NCBI GenBank assembly: GCA_020846575.1
Contig: JADLDQ010000055.1
Location: 1 to 22,504, forward strand
DNA from: Burkholderiales bacterium
GTDB lineage: Bacteria; Pseudomonadota; Gammaproteobacteria; Burkholderiales; SG8-39
Length of the DNA: 22,504 nt
Direction of reading: 5' to 3'
Below, one piece after another: positions 1 through 6,651 of this stretch. The translations under genes and the position numbers were made by a program. Within the stretch, counting starts at the first letter, position 1; each line of letters opens with the position of its first letter. A model generated the notes under the pieces. It made no database searches, had not been told where the DNA came from, and worked only from the letters and a program-made list of their open reading frames with translations.

Positions 1-291
1 GACTATTCAGGCGGTTTCTTCGAGGAGGAGCACAACCAGTTCGTGATCGAGCTGCTGGGTCTGTCGCTCAACTCCCAGGTTTTCGTGAGCGCGGTGCTCG
101 ACACGGCGACTCTCTTTGACGCTGACGATGGTCTTCCATCCTGGGGTTGCTTCAACTCCAGTGTCACTGATTGTCCGAGACCGCAGGGCGGCACTACGCA
201 GGACCCGCAAGTGCCGCTACCGGGGACGCTTGCCCTCGTAGGCCTGGGCCTTGCGGGTATGGCCTTGCGTCGGAGGCCACCATCGAGGTAG
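1..291 (+). CDS. PEP-CTERM sorting domain protein, 3' end only
   Basis: The reading frame is open from the first base, so the gene starts outside the window; 96 C-terminal residues are visible. The tail is a PEP-CTERM sorting signal: a VPLP motif (a variant of the usual VPEP), then a hydrophobic stretch rich in G, L and A (TLALVGLGLAGMAL), then an arginine cluster (RRRPPSR) at the extreme C-terminus. Proteins with this tail are exported and processed by an exosortase (EpsH/XrtA type) in Gram-negative bacteria that make exopolysaccharide. The region before the tail (SLNSQVFVSAVLDTATLFDADDG) looks like part of an extracellular beta-rich domain, but I cannot name a family. A hairpin terminator follows 20 bases after the stop. 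No exosortase gene is in the window. Confidence 0.85.
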   Translation, partial: DYSGGFFEEEHNQFVIELLGLSLNSQVFVSAVLDTATLFDADDGLPSWGCFNSSVTDCPRPQGGTTQDPQVPLPGTLALVGLGLAGMALRRRPPSR

Positions 292-310
292 CGATATCTG
301 CGACCGCAAC

Positions 311-338
311 AAGGGCCTCCGTGAGGGGGGCCCTTTTC
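311..338 (+). terminator. Hairpin terminator behind the PEP-CTERM gene
   Basis: The arm AAGGGCC (311-317) pairs perfectly with GGCCCTT (329-335). Three further pairs, allowing G-T wobble, extend the stem around a short GTGA-type loop, and a short T run (334-337) follows. It sits 20 bases after the PEP-CTERM stop. The T run is short, and the methyltransferase gene on the other strand ends at 498, so it could also act on that transcript. Confidence 0.7.
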
Positions 339-497
339 ATTACACGGGGAAATGCAGGACTGCGCCATCGGTGTGCGCCCCCGGGGCGCGACGGCTGTCG
401 TGGACAAGCGGGGCCAGGTGATCCCGCCGGCGGGGATCGAGCGTCAGTCCTGATGGGTCGCCCGCAAGGGCCCGCTGCCAGCCCGCCGCGGCGAGGG

Positions 498-1373
498 TCA
501 GCGCGTCGCGCGCCAGGGGCGGATCGAGCCGCTGGTGGTCACCGTTCCCTCGATCGTGTCGCCGCTGACGCGGCCGCGGTATTGCGCGGATCCGGCGCTG
601 AAGCGGATCTCCTCGCCCGCGAGCTTCCCGGCGACCGGCATCGCGAAGGCGCCCTCGCCGAGCGCGCCGCGCACTACCTGGTAGGACTGGCCGAGCGAAA
701 GCGTTCCCTGCGGCGTCTTCCAGGCGCCGGCGACACGCGCCGGCACGATCCACAGGTACAGGGTGCACCACACGTCGCAGCCGGCGAGGTCCTGCTGGAA
801 GACATCGGGCGTCCACGCGCCGATCTGGAAGGTGTTGGCGACGATGCGCGTGCCGGGCCTGAGGGCGAGCAGCTTCGGTTGCAGCCTGATGTTCACCGAT
901 TCCAGCAGGAACAGCGTGATCACCGAGGCGCGCGACAGGTCGGCGTCGAACAGATCGCCCTGCTCGATGCTCACCCGCTCCGCGACACTGGCGATCCCCG
1001 CTTCGCGGCGCGAATAGGCGACCAGCCGCGGGTTGTACTCCACGCCGATGGCGCGCGCACCGCGCTTCGCGGCCGCGATCACCACGCGCCCGTCGCCCGA
1101 GCCGAGGTCCATCACCACGTCCGCCGGGGTTACGCCCGCGAGCGTGAGGATCTTTTCCACCTGCCCTTCGGGCATGGGCACCCAGGGCACGTCCTTGCCG
1201 CTCTCGCCGAACTGCGGCTCCTGCGGCAGCGCCGGCGACTGCGCGAGGGCCGCGGCGGCGAGGGTGAGGGTTGCAGCGGCGAGCGTGAGGAAAGCGGCGG
1301 CGGTGAAGCCGCCCAGCGAAGCGAAGGCGCCGCCGCGCCGCCGCGGGTGGGCGGGTCCAGGCCCGACAGGCAC
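498..1373 (-). CDS. Exported SAM-dependent methyltransferase (FAM173-like), paralogue 1
   Basis: The product is 291 residues if it starts at the GTG 4 bases after the uspA stop. The N-terminus has arginines followed by a hydrophobic Ala/Leu segment (residues 24-44) ending in an ALA-Q site, which is a Sec signal peptide. The class I methyltransferase core follows: DVPWVPMPE (61-69), SAM motif I DLGSGDGR (89-96), an acidic residue after VGVE, and SLITLFLL-type strands. This pattern resembles the FAM173/ATPSCKMT protein-lysine methyltransferase group. C199 and C203 form a CxxWC pair. Residues 215-291 form an extra beta-rich C-terminal domain (GTLSLGQSYQ, GKLAGEEIRF, YRGRVSGDTIEGTV). The start is uncertain because the Shine-Dalgarno (CAGG) is weak. 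It is probably co-transcribed with uspA. Substrate unknown. Confidence 0.82.
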   Translation of the reverse strand: MPVGPGPAHPRRRGGAFASLGGFTAAAFLTLAAATLTLAAAALAQSPALPQEPQFGESGKDVPWVPMPEGQVEKILTLAGVTPADVVMDLGSGDGRVVIAAAKRGARAIGVEYNPRLVAYSRREAGIASVAERVSIEQGDLFDADLSRASVITLFLLESVNIRLQPKLLALRPGTRIVANTFQIGAWTPDVFQQDLAGCDVWCTLYLWIVPARVAGAWKTPQGTLSLGQSYQVVRGALGEGAFAMPVAGKLAGEEIRFSAGSAQYRGRVSGDTIEGTVTTSGSIRPWRATR

Positions 1374-1377
1374 CGGG

Positions 1378-1851
1378 CTACCTGCGCCGGCGGCCAGTCC
1401 GGGCGCCGGAACCGGTGCGCACCAGCAGCACCGGCGAGGCGGCGCTGCGCACCACCTCCTCGGCGTCGCTGCCCATCACCAGGCGCTTCATTCCGCGCCG
1501 CCCGTGGGTACCGAGGACGATGAGGTCGGCGCGCCACTTCTTCGCCTCGGCGACGATCGCGTCCGCCGCGCGCCCGCCGAAGGTTTCGACCAGCGAGTTC
1601 TCGGCCTTCACGCCGTGCTTGCGCGCGATCGCTTCGCCCTCGTCCAGGAGCTTGCGGCCATCCTCCTTCAGCACCTCGATCAGGTCGCCGATCTCGACCG
1701 GCGCCTCCGGGGAGGTCACCAGGACCAGTTCGTCCACCACGTGCAGAAGGCGCAGGCGCGAACCGTGCGACTTCGCCAGCCGCGCCGCCTCCGCGAGCCC
1801 CAGCTTGGAGGTCGCGCTGCCGTCCAGCGGCACGAGAATGCGTTTGTACAT
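1378..1851 (-). CDS. UspA-family universal stress protein
   Basis: This 157-residue cytoplasmic protein has one Usp domain. It begins MYKRILVPLDGS, the classic first strand, and ends with the ATP-binding signature G-x2-G-x9-G-S (GTHGRRG...MGS), followed by SPVLLVR. These are the features of the ATP-binding UspA/UspFG-like class, typically induced by starvation or stress. The frame is open further upstream, but the ATG at 1851 is chosen because homology begins there and a GGGGA sequence lies 8 bases before it. It is followed after 4 bases by methyltransferase paralogue 1, which suggests one transcript, and lies 126 bases downstream of marC. A short basic tail (GARTGRRRR) extends past the fold. 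Confidence 0.93.
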   Translation of the reverse strand: MYKRILVPLDGSATSKLGLAEAARLAKSHGSRLRLLHVVDELVLVTSPEAPVEIGDLIEVLKEDGRKLLDEGEAIARKHGVKAENSLVETFGGRAADAIVAEAKKWRADLIVLGTHGRRGMKRLVMGSDAEEVVRSAASPVLLVRTGSGARTGRRRR

Positions 1852-1885
1852 GTCCGATTCCCCAGAGTCGTTGACTGTTCGCGAT

Positions 1886-1899
1886 GGCAGGGCCCTGCC
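1886..1899. repeat. Perfect 14-base palindrome upstream of uspA
   Basis: GGCAGGGCCCTGCC is a perfect inverted repeat without a spacer, 35 bases before the uspA start and between the marC stop and uspA. It could be an operator for a dimeric regulator or part of a hairpin at the marC transcript end. The sequence alone does not decide this. Confidence 0.4.
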
Positions 1900-1977
1900 T
1901 GTTCGAGCGGGCAAGGTCTTGCGGGTTCGAGCGCGCCGCTCGCCGAAGCTGCCGGCGCTCGTGCGCCTTGCGGCCGA

Positions 1978-2604
1978 TCAGCGCAATCCCGGGAACAGAT
2001 CCAGCATGCCGCTCGCGAAGAATTCCACGGCGACCGCCGCGAGGATCAGCCCCATCAGCCGCATCACGATATTAATGCCGGTCTGGCCCAGGCGGTTGGC
2101 GGCCGGCACCGCGGCGCGCAGCGCGAGCCAGGTCGCGAGCGCCGCGACGAGGCAGCACGCGATCACCAGGCCGGTGCGGGTGATCGAGGCGGGATGCTGG
2201 GTGCTGAAGATGATGGTGGTGGAAATCGCCCCCGGGCCGGAGAGCATCGGGATGGCGAGCGGAACCACCGCGATGCTCTCCTTCGACTCGGCCTCGTGCG
2301 CCTCCTCGGGGGTCTGCTTCTCGCGCGTGGGTGAGCCGTGCATCATGGAGATGGCGATGAGCAGCAGCAGAATCGCGCCGCCGACCTTGAACGAGGCGAT
2401 GCCGATGCCGAAGAAGGCGAGCATCGTTTCCCCGGCGAGCGCGGCGATGCTCAGCACGAGCGCCACCGAAACGCTCGCGATGCGGGCGATGCGGCGGCGG
2501 TCCTCGTCGCTCATGCCGGCGGTGAGGCTGGCGAAGATCGGCATCGCCCCCAGCGGGTTGAGAATGCCCAGGAGGGCGACGAGGAACTTCGCGTACTCGG
2601 CCAT
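1978..2604 (-). CDS. MarC-family integral membrane protein
   Basis: This is a 208-residue inner-membrane protein of the MarC/YchE/YhgN family (UPF0056). The N-terminus has the diagnostic NPLGAMPIF segment (about residues 16-24), followed by TAGMSDEDRRRIA. About six hydrophobic helices are visible: roughly 5-25, 42-65, 68-88, 115-135, 145-165 and 178-200. The motif PLAIPMLSGPGAIST (about 114-128) is the second conserved signature. A charged loop rich in E and K (about 92-110) separates the two halves. Despite the name, the family has no established role in multiple antibiotic resistance, and its transport function is unknown. It lies on the same strand between the methyltransferase paralogue 2 gene and uspA. 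The Shine-Dalgarno is weak. Confidence 0.92.
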   Translation of the reverse strand: MAEYAKFLVALLGILNPLGAMPIFASLTAGMSDEDRRRIARIASVSVALVLSIAALAGETMLAFFGIGIASFKVGGAILLLLIAISMMHGSPTREKQTPEEAHEAESKESIAVVPLAIPMLSGPGAISTTIIFSTQHPASITRTGLVIACCLVAALATWLALRAAVPAANRLGQTGINIVMRLMGLILAAVAVEFFASGMLDLFPGLR

Positions 2605-2654
2605 GGGTTGCCTGCGACTGCGATCGCCGCCGCTGCGACTGCTTTGGTGTCGTT

Positions 2655-2671
2655 CGCGCGAGGCTCGCGCG
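2655..2671 (-). terminator. Possible hairpin behind methyltransferase paralogue 2
   Basis: CGCGCGA (2655-2661) and TCGCGCG (2665-2671) pair perfectly around a 3-base loop, 27 bases beyond the stop of the paralogue 2 gene. No T run follows, so this may be only a pause or stabilising hairpin, or chance in GC-rich DNA. Confidence 0.25.
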
Positions 2672-2697
2672 CAAGGCGCACCGCCCGCGGCAGGGGT

Positions 2698-3516
2698 TCA
2701 GCGTTCCGCGCGCCACGGGCGGCCGACGCCCGCCGTGGTTACGGTGCCCTCGATCGCCGCGCCGTTCACCCGCCCGCGGTACTCGGCGTCCCCTGCGGCG
2801 AAGCGGATCTCATCGCCTTCGAGCTTTCCGCTCACCGCGACCGCGCCGGTGCCGTCGCCGAGGCTACCGCTCACCATCTGGTATTGCTGGCTCAGCACGA
2901 GATCGCCCTGCGGCGTGCGCCAGCGTCCCTGCGCCCGGGCCGGCACGATCCACACGAAAAGCTGGCACCACAAGTAGCAGCTGTCCGGGTTGTCGGAGAG
3001 GTCGGGCTTCCAGTCGCCCAGACCGAAGGTGTTGCCGGCGATGCGCGTGCCGGGTTTCAACGCGAGCAGCGCCGGGCGCAGCTTGATGTTGACGTTCTCC
3101 AGGAGAAACAGCGTGATGAGGCTCGCGCGCGACAGGTCCGCCTTGAACAGATCGCCCTCCTCGAACAGCACCCGCTCGGCCACGCCGGCCTTTTGCGCCT
3201 CGCGGCGGGAGAGCGCGACCAGGTCGGGGTTGAACTCCACGCCGATCGCACGCGCGCCGCGCTTGGCCGCGGCGATCACGATACGGCCGTCGCCCGAACC
3301 CAGGTCCATCACCACGTCCTGCGGCGCCAGTTTCGCCATGTCGAGCAGGCGCTGCAGCTGGTGCTCCGGCATCGGCACCCAGGGAACGTCCTTGCCGGGC
3401 TGGAACTGCTTGGGTTCGTACTCCTGCGGCGCCGGTTTCTGGGCGGCGGCGGCGCTGCACAGCAGGGCGGCGGCCAGAGCGGCGAGCGCCCGGCGGCGAA
3501 GAGCTTCGACGTTCAC
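2698..3516 (-). CDS. Exported SAM-dependent methyltransferase (FAM173-like), paralogue 2
   Basis: This 272-residue protein is clearly paralogous to the product of 498-1373 along its whole length: GKDVPWVPMPE, DLGSGDGR (residues 71-78), AAAKRGARAIGVE, DLSRAS.ITLFLLE, IVPAR, EIEGTV-type end, RPWRA. The start is the GTG at 3516, because AAAGGA lies 8 bases upstream and a signal peptide follows at once: RRR, then an Ala/Leu stretch, then AAAAQ, with likely cleavage after residue 25. C20 does not fit a lipobox. C180 and C184 conserve the CxxWC pair. The added C-terminal beta domain (about 195-272) is also present. A secreted protein with an intact SAM motif is odd, because SAM is cytosolic. The substrate is unknown, and the family assignment rests on motif resemblance. 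Confidence 0.83.
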   Translation of the reverse strand: MNVEALRRRALAALAAALLCSAAAAQKPAPQEYEPKQFQPGKDVPWVPMPEHQLQRLLDMAKLAPQDVVMDLGSGDGRIVIAAAKRGARAIGVEFNPDLVALSRREAQKAGVAERVLFEEGDLFKADLSRASLITLFLLENVNIKLRPALLALKPGTRIAGNTFGLGDWKPDLSDNPDSCYLWCQLFVWIVPARAQGRWRTPQGDLVLSQQYQMVSGSLGDGTGAVAVSGKLEGDEIRFAAGDAEYRGRVNGAAIEGTVTTAGVGRPWRAER

Positions 3517-4123
3517 GCGAGTATTCCTTTCGCTTCGAATACGGGACGCGGGATGCGGTCCAGAGCAGGCGGCAACGGCGCTCCCACGCCCAGCCGGCGT
3601 GCCGGCACGCTGTTCCCGGCGCCGAACCCGCGGATGACCTGCGTTCATCATGATAGGACGGATGGCGCGCGTGCGCCCACCGCTTTCGGTCCGGCGCGAT
3701 GCGGCGCGCGCCGAGGCGCTGAGGCGCTGGGGCGCGCGGACCGGCGCGGGCCTCGCGACGCGCTGGAGAGCGTGCCCGGCTTTCACGAGCCTGGGGACGC
3801 GATGACTCACGCAATGGCCGAACCAGCTCGCGCAGCGCCCGGGCGCCGAGTGCGTCTGGAAGCGACCCCCGGCCGTCGCTCGAAGCGGACCTGTCTTGCT
3901 GCGTCGCCGCTCTGCGGGTGCGCTACCATTGCGTCGCGCCTCACCTCGCTGAACCGCGGCGTCAAGGCATGACCCTCGCAGTCAAGCGCATGACGGCAAG
4001 CGCGTATTGCTCGACTCGTGGAACGCTCGCCCGCATGGTTACTCCGGGCACGCCGAGCGTGAGCCGCCTTGGGGTTGAACTGGAATGAGAGCAAGGCGGC
4101 GCATCCCTCCCGGGAGAATGAGC
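3517..4123. other. 607-base divergent intergenic region
   Basis: This stretch separates the minus-strand methyltransferase gene from the plus-strand decarboxylase genes, so it should hold both promoters, but no convincing -35/-10 pair was found. It contains a 12-base palindrome CGTGCCGGCACG (3598-3609) and a pair of GTCA-N-TGAC repeats described separately. Open frames of 39 codons (3969-4088 plus) and 108 codons (3807-4133 minus) exist but show no recognisable domain or good ribosome-binding site, so they are not called genes. Confidence 0.6.
3961..3994. promoter_or_regulatory. Two GTCA-N-TGAC repeats, candidate operator
   Basis: GTCAAGGCATGAC (3961-3973) and GTCAAGCGCATGAC (3981-3994) are near-identical direct repeats, and each is itself an interrupted inverted repeat (GTCA...TGAC). 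Their starts are 20 bases apart, about two helical turns, as expected for two dimers bound on one DNA face. They lie about 130 bases before the decarboxylase alpha gene. No regulator gene is adjacent. Confidence 0.35.
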
Positions 4124-4669
4124 ATGTCTTCACCAGAATCCGCTGGCGCGCGCGAGCGCCCCTGGCACGAACTCGTCCACCACGCGCTCAAGTCGAGCCG
4201 GGTGAAGCTCGTGACCCACGTCCCCGACAGGGTGCTCGCGCCGCTGATCGCTTCCCTGAGCGCGGACGACTTCTTCACGGTGGTCTCGCCCGCGCGCGAG
4301 GAGGAGGCGGTGGGAATCTGCACCGGCGCCTGGATGGGCGGCACGCTCGGGGCGGTGCTGATGCAGACCAGCGGCATGGGGACGCTGGCGAACGCGCTCG
4401 CGTCGCTCGTGGTGCCCTACCAGATCCCGCTCCTGATGATCGTCTCGGAGCGCGGAACGCTGGGCGAGTACAACCTCGGGCAGGTGATGGTGTGCCGCAC
4501 CATGCGGCCGATCCTCGACTCGCTCGGCATCGAGCACCACACGCTCGCGCGCGCGGACGAGGTGGGGTTCGTCTTCGAGCGCGCGATCCAGCAGGCGGTC
4601 TCGACGCAGTCGCCGGTGGCGTTCATTCTGTCGCCGCTCCTGACCGGCGGCAAGGTCTTCAGGCACTGA
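4124..4669 (+). CDS. ThDP-dependent 2-oxoacid decarboxylase, alpha subunit (sulfopyruvate/phosphonopyruvate type)
   Basis: This 181-residue protein matches the N-terminal (PYR) domain of thiamine-diphosphate decarboxylases encoded as a separate subunit, as in sulfopyruvate decarboxylase ComD or the alpha half of phosphonopyruvate decarboxylase. Visible signs are THVPDRVLAPL (31-40), REEEAVGICTGAW (58-70) with E59 at the position of the cofactor-activating glutamate, QTSGMGTLANALASL (81-95), PYQIPLLMIVSERG, and a closing SPVAFILS strand. The ATG at 4124 is preferred because GGGAGA lies 6 bases upstream; the ATG at 4118 is too close to it. The beta subunit gene follows 9 bases after the stop, so the two are surely co-expressed and form one active site at their interface. 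The true substrate cannot be read from sequence: sulfopyruvate, phosphonopyruvate or another 3-substituted pyruvate. Confidence 0.82.
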   Translation: MSSPESAGARERPWHELVHHALKSSRVKLVTHVPDRVLAPLIASLSADDFFTVVSPAREEEAVGICTGAWMGGTLGAVLMQTSGMGTLANALASLVVPYQIPLLMIVSERGTLGEYNLGQVMVCRTMRPILDSLGIEHHTLARADEVGFVFERAIQQAVSTQSPVAFILSPLLTGGKVFRH

Positions 4670-4678
4670 GGCGGGGCC

Positions 4679-5290
4679 ATGCCCACGCACGATCCGGCCG
4701 TGACGCGCGGCGCCGCGCTGGTGATGAACCGCTTCGACCTCACCAGGCGCCTGGTTTCGAAACTGCACCGCGAGGAGGCGGTGGTGGCGGGCATCGGCAA
4801 CACCAACTTCGACCTCTGGGCCGCCGGCCGGCGGCCACAGAACTTCTACATGCTGGGCAGCATGGGCCTTGCCTGCCCGATCGCGCTCGGGGTGGCGATC
4901 GCGCAGCCGGGTCGGCGGGTGTTCGGCGTCGAAGGCGACGGCTCGATCCTGATGCAGCTCGGCTGCCTGGGCACGATCGCGGCGGCGGCGCCGAAGAACC
5001 TCGCCATCGTCATCATGGATAACGGCGTCTACCAGATCACCGGCGGCCAGGAGACGCTCACCGCGCGCTCGACCGACTTGGTGGCGATGGCGCGCGGCGC
5101 GGGCATCGCGAAAGCCGCGTGGGCGGCGGACGAGGCGGATTTCGAGCGCCGGATCGAGCGTGCGCTCGCCGAGGACGGGCCGTGGCTCATCGGGGCGCGC
5201 ATCGATGCGGGGCCGCCGGCGGCGCAGACCGAGCGCGACCCGGCGCAGATCCGCGAGCGCTTCATGCGCGGCCTGGGGGTGAGGGGCTGA
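4679..5290 (+). CDS. ThDP-dependent 2-oxoacid decarboxylase, beta subunit (ThDP-binding)
   Basis: This 203-residue protein is the C-terminal (PP) domain that carries the thiamine-diphosphate/Mg2+ site: GDGS at 86-89 and, after the usual spacing, N115 in IVIMDNGVYQ. GSMGLACPIALGVAIA (60-75) and TGGQETLTA (121-129) are characteristic of the sulfopyruvate/phosphonopyruvate decarboxylase beta group. With the alpha subunit just upstream it should decarboxylate a 3-substituted pyruvate to the corresponding aldehyde. The start at 4679 is taken because GAGG lies about 10 bases before it; an ATG at 4724 would also retain the fold but has no ribosome-binding site. The stop is followed at once by a two-hairpin element and then by a converging gene remnant. 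Confidence 0.82.
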   Translation: MPTHDPAVTRGAALVMNRFDLTRRLVSKLHREEAVVAGIGNTNFDLWAAGRRPQNFYMLGSMGLACPIALGVAIAQPGRRVFGVEGDGSILMQLGCLGTIAAAAPKNLAIVIMDNGVYQITGGQETLTARSTDLVAMARGAGIAKAAWAADEADFERRIERALAEDGPWLIGARIDAGPPAAQTERDPAQIRERFMRGLGVRG

Positions 5291-5293
5291 CTC

Positions 5294-5362
5294 ACGCACA
5301 GCGAGGGCTTGCTCGCCCCTTGCACTCCCCCGGCTTTCGGGGAAAGCCAGGCGTTCCTTCCA
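5294..5362 (+). repeat. Two-hairpin 3'-end element, copy 1
   Basis: It begins 3 bases after the decarboxylase beta stop. The first hairpin lies around AGCGAGGGCTTGCTCGCCCCT. The second is a perfect GGCTTT (5332-5337) / AAAGCC (5343-5348) stem with a CGGGG loop. Its sequence aligns throughout with the three other copies. It probably acts as the terminator or stabilising 3' end of the decarboxylase transcript. Confidence 0.7.
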
Positions 5363-5382
5363 CCAGGCCGGGCCGACGTGGG

Positions 5383-5583
5383 TTACCGCCGGCCGGCCGC
5401 CCGGGCTCCCGCCCTCGGCGAGAGCTGCCCGGAGGCGAGCCGCGCCTGGAAGTCGGCGTGGCTGCGTGGCCTGCCCCGCTCGTTCGCGCGCATCAGCGCC
5501 ATCGGGTCCGGCGGCCGGATGAGGCTGCCGGCGTGGGTGGTGGGGGTCCTGCCCTCGCTTCGCTGCATGCTCATGCCCGACAT
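5383..5583 (-). pseudogene. Truncated third MetE-like gene (N-terminal fragment)
   Basis: The frame starts 11 bases after the stop of the upstream MetE-like gene, with a strong Shine-Dalgarno (GAGGAAGG) before the ATG at 5583. It encodes MSGMSMQRSEGR followed by TTHAGSLIRPPD and ALMRANERGRP...DFQARLA. This is the N-terminal start of the roughly 370-residue cobalamin-independent methionine synthase-like family (COG0620), where TTHxGSLPRP is the family hallmark. After about 50 codons the resemblance stops, and the frame ends with Arg/Ala-rich non-homologous sequence at a TAA (5383-5385). The remaining 300 or so residues, including the zinc site, are absent. It is best read as a gene cut by a rearrangement or deletion whose other side brought in the converging decarboxylase operon. 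A functional 66-residue peptide is unlikely. Confidence 0.7.
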
Positions 5584-5594
5584 GATCGCCTTCC

Positions 5595-6641
5595 TCAATC
5601 GCCCTGCGCCGCGAGCGCGTGAATTTCCAGCAGCTCCGCTAGCGTGGCCGGATCGCGCCGGCCGAAGCCGCACTCGGTGCCGATCATGAAACCCTCGACG
5701 TACTTCTCGGCGGTCGCGATGCGCCGGCGCGTGCCCTCGATGCCGCCGGTGTAGTGCACCAGGCCCAGCGCCAGGGCGGTCTCGGGCCGCAGCGCCAGGC
5801 GGCGCAGCGGCTCGAAGTAGGCGTCGTCCGAGCGGTCCCTCGGCACCGGCATGTGGATCAACTCGATGGTGCGGCCGATTTCCGCGGACACCTCGTTGGC
5901 GAAGCTCACCAGGTGCGACATGTCCCCTGGCTCGATCGAGTGCCTGTGCCTGTTGTCGCCATAGCAGAGGTGGTAGGCGAGGTGCACCTCCTGCGGCACC
6001 GCGTTCCCCAGGCGCACGTGCATCGGAACGAAACTCGCCATCATCTGCTCGCGCGTCGCGCCGAACCGGCAGGGCTTGCCGCTCTCCAGATGGAAGAAGA
6101 TGGAGGAGGCGACGTCGTACTGGATGGCGAGTTGCGAATGCGGAATCGCCGCGCAGATTGTGTCGATCTCGCCGATCACCGCCGCTTCGAGCGCCGGTTC
6201 CAGCGCGTCGTGCAGCCCCTCCACCACGAACGCCGCCAGGAGCGACGGAATCGAGGCGATGTCGCACTGGTAGCGCACCCGCCCCGGGATCTTCCCCGCT
6301 TTCTTCAGCCGCTCGAAGTCCTTCCAGGAATCGAGCGCGAACCCGGCGTGAGGGAGCTTCGAGAAGCGCACCGCATTCGGATCGACCCCCGGGGCCAGCC
6401 GGTAGCGCCTGAACGGCGTCGCTCCCGCGTGCACTCGGAACTGCTCCTGCGAGATCTCGAAATCGGGGTGCTGCGAGAAGATCGGTTCGAGCCAGGGCAG
6501 CCAGTCGAGCCTGGGGCCCGTCTCCCCGTCGGGCAGGGTGCGCAGGTGCGGCCCCAGCGCGCGGGCGAGGGTTTCGAAGACTTCGGCGGCGTTCGCGAGC
6601 GGCACGCTGCCGACGATGTGCACCGGGTAGCGGGTGGGCAT
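5595..6641 (-). CDS. MetE/UROD-like zinc methyltransferase-fold protein B
   Basis: This 348-residue protein appears to belong to the cobalamin-independent methionine synthase C-domain/UROD-like TIM-barrel superfamily. It begins VHIVGSVPLANAAEVF and LPDGETGPRLDW, the family's first strand and loop. The MetE zinc ligands appear conserved: H224 and C226 in YHLCYGD (MetE: HMCY), E260 in IELIHMP, and C324 in GTECGFGRR (MetE: PDCG). Such proteins activate a thiol on zinc and transfer alkyl groups, but the length is well below full MetE (about 750), so this is a single-barrel relative of unknown substrate. It lies 10 bases downstream of the homologous gene at 6652-7782 and just upstream of a truncated third relative. 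The Shine-Dalgarno is weak, suggesting coupled translation. Often annotated only as hypothetical. Confidence 0.75.
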   Translation of the reverse strand: MPTRYPVHIVGSVPLANAAEVFETLARALGPHLRTLPDGETGPRLDWLPWLEPIFSQHPDFEISQEQFRVHAGATPFRRYRLAPGVDPNAVRFSKLPHAGFALDSWKDFERLKKAGKIPGRVRYQCDIASIPSLLAAFVVEGLHDALEPALEAAVIGEIDTICAAIPHSQLAIQYDVASSIFFHLESGKPCRFGATREQMMASFVPMHVRLGNAVPQEVHLAYHLCYGDNRHRHSIEPGDMSHLVSFANEVSAEIGRTIELIHMPVPRDRSDDAYFEPLRRLALRPETALALGLVHYTGGIEGTRRRIATAEKYVEGFMIGTECGFGRRDPATLAELLEIHALAAQGD

Positions 6642-6651
6642 GCGTTCTCGA

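Noticed and set aside
171..3972. Long plus-strand open frames across the methyltransferase, uspA and marC region
   Set aside because: They overlap recognised minus-strand genes, give low-complexity Arg/Ala/Pro-rich products and have no ribosome-binding sites.
3969..4088. 39-codon plus-strand frame before the decarboxylase operon
   Set aside because: By hand count its third-position G/C content is lower than in the real genes, no Shine-Dalgarno is present, and it overlaps the candidate operator repeats.
3807..4133. 108-codon minus-strand frame in the divergent intergenic region
   Set aside because: It overlaps the decarboxylase start and its ribosome-binding site, shows no domain and has many Arg codons typical of chance frames in this GC-rich DNA. 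It is kept only as a note.
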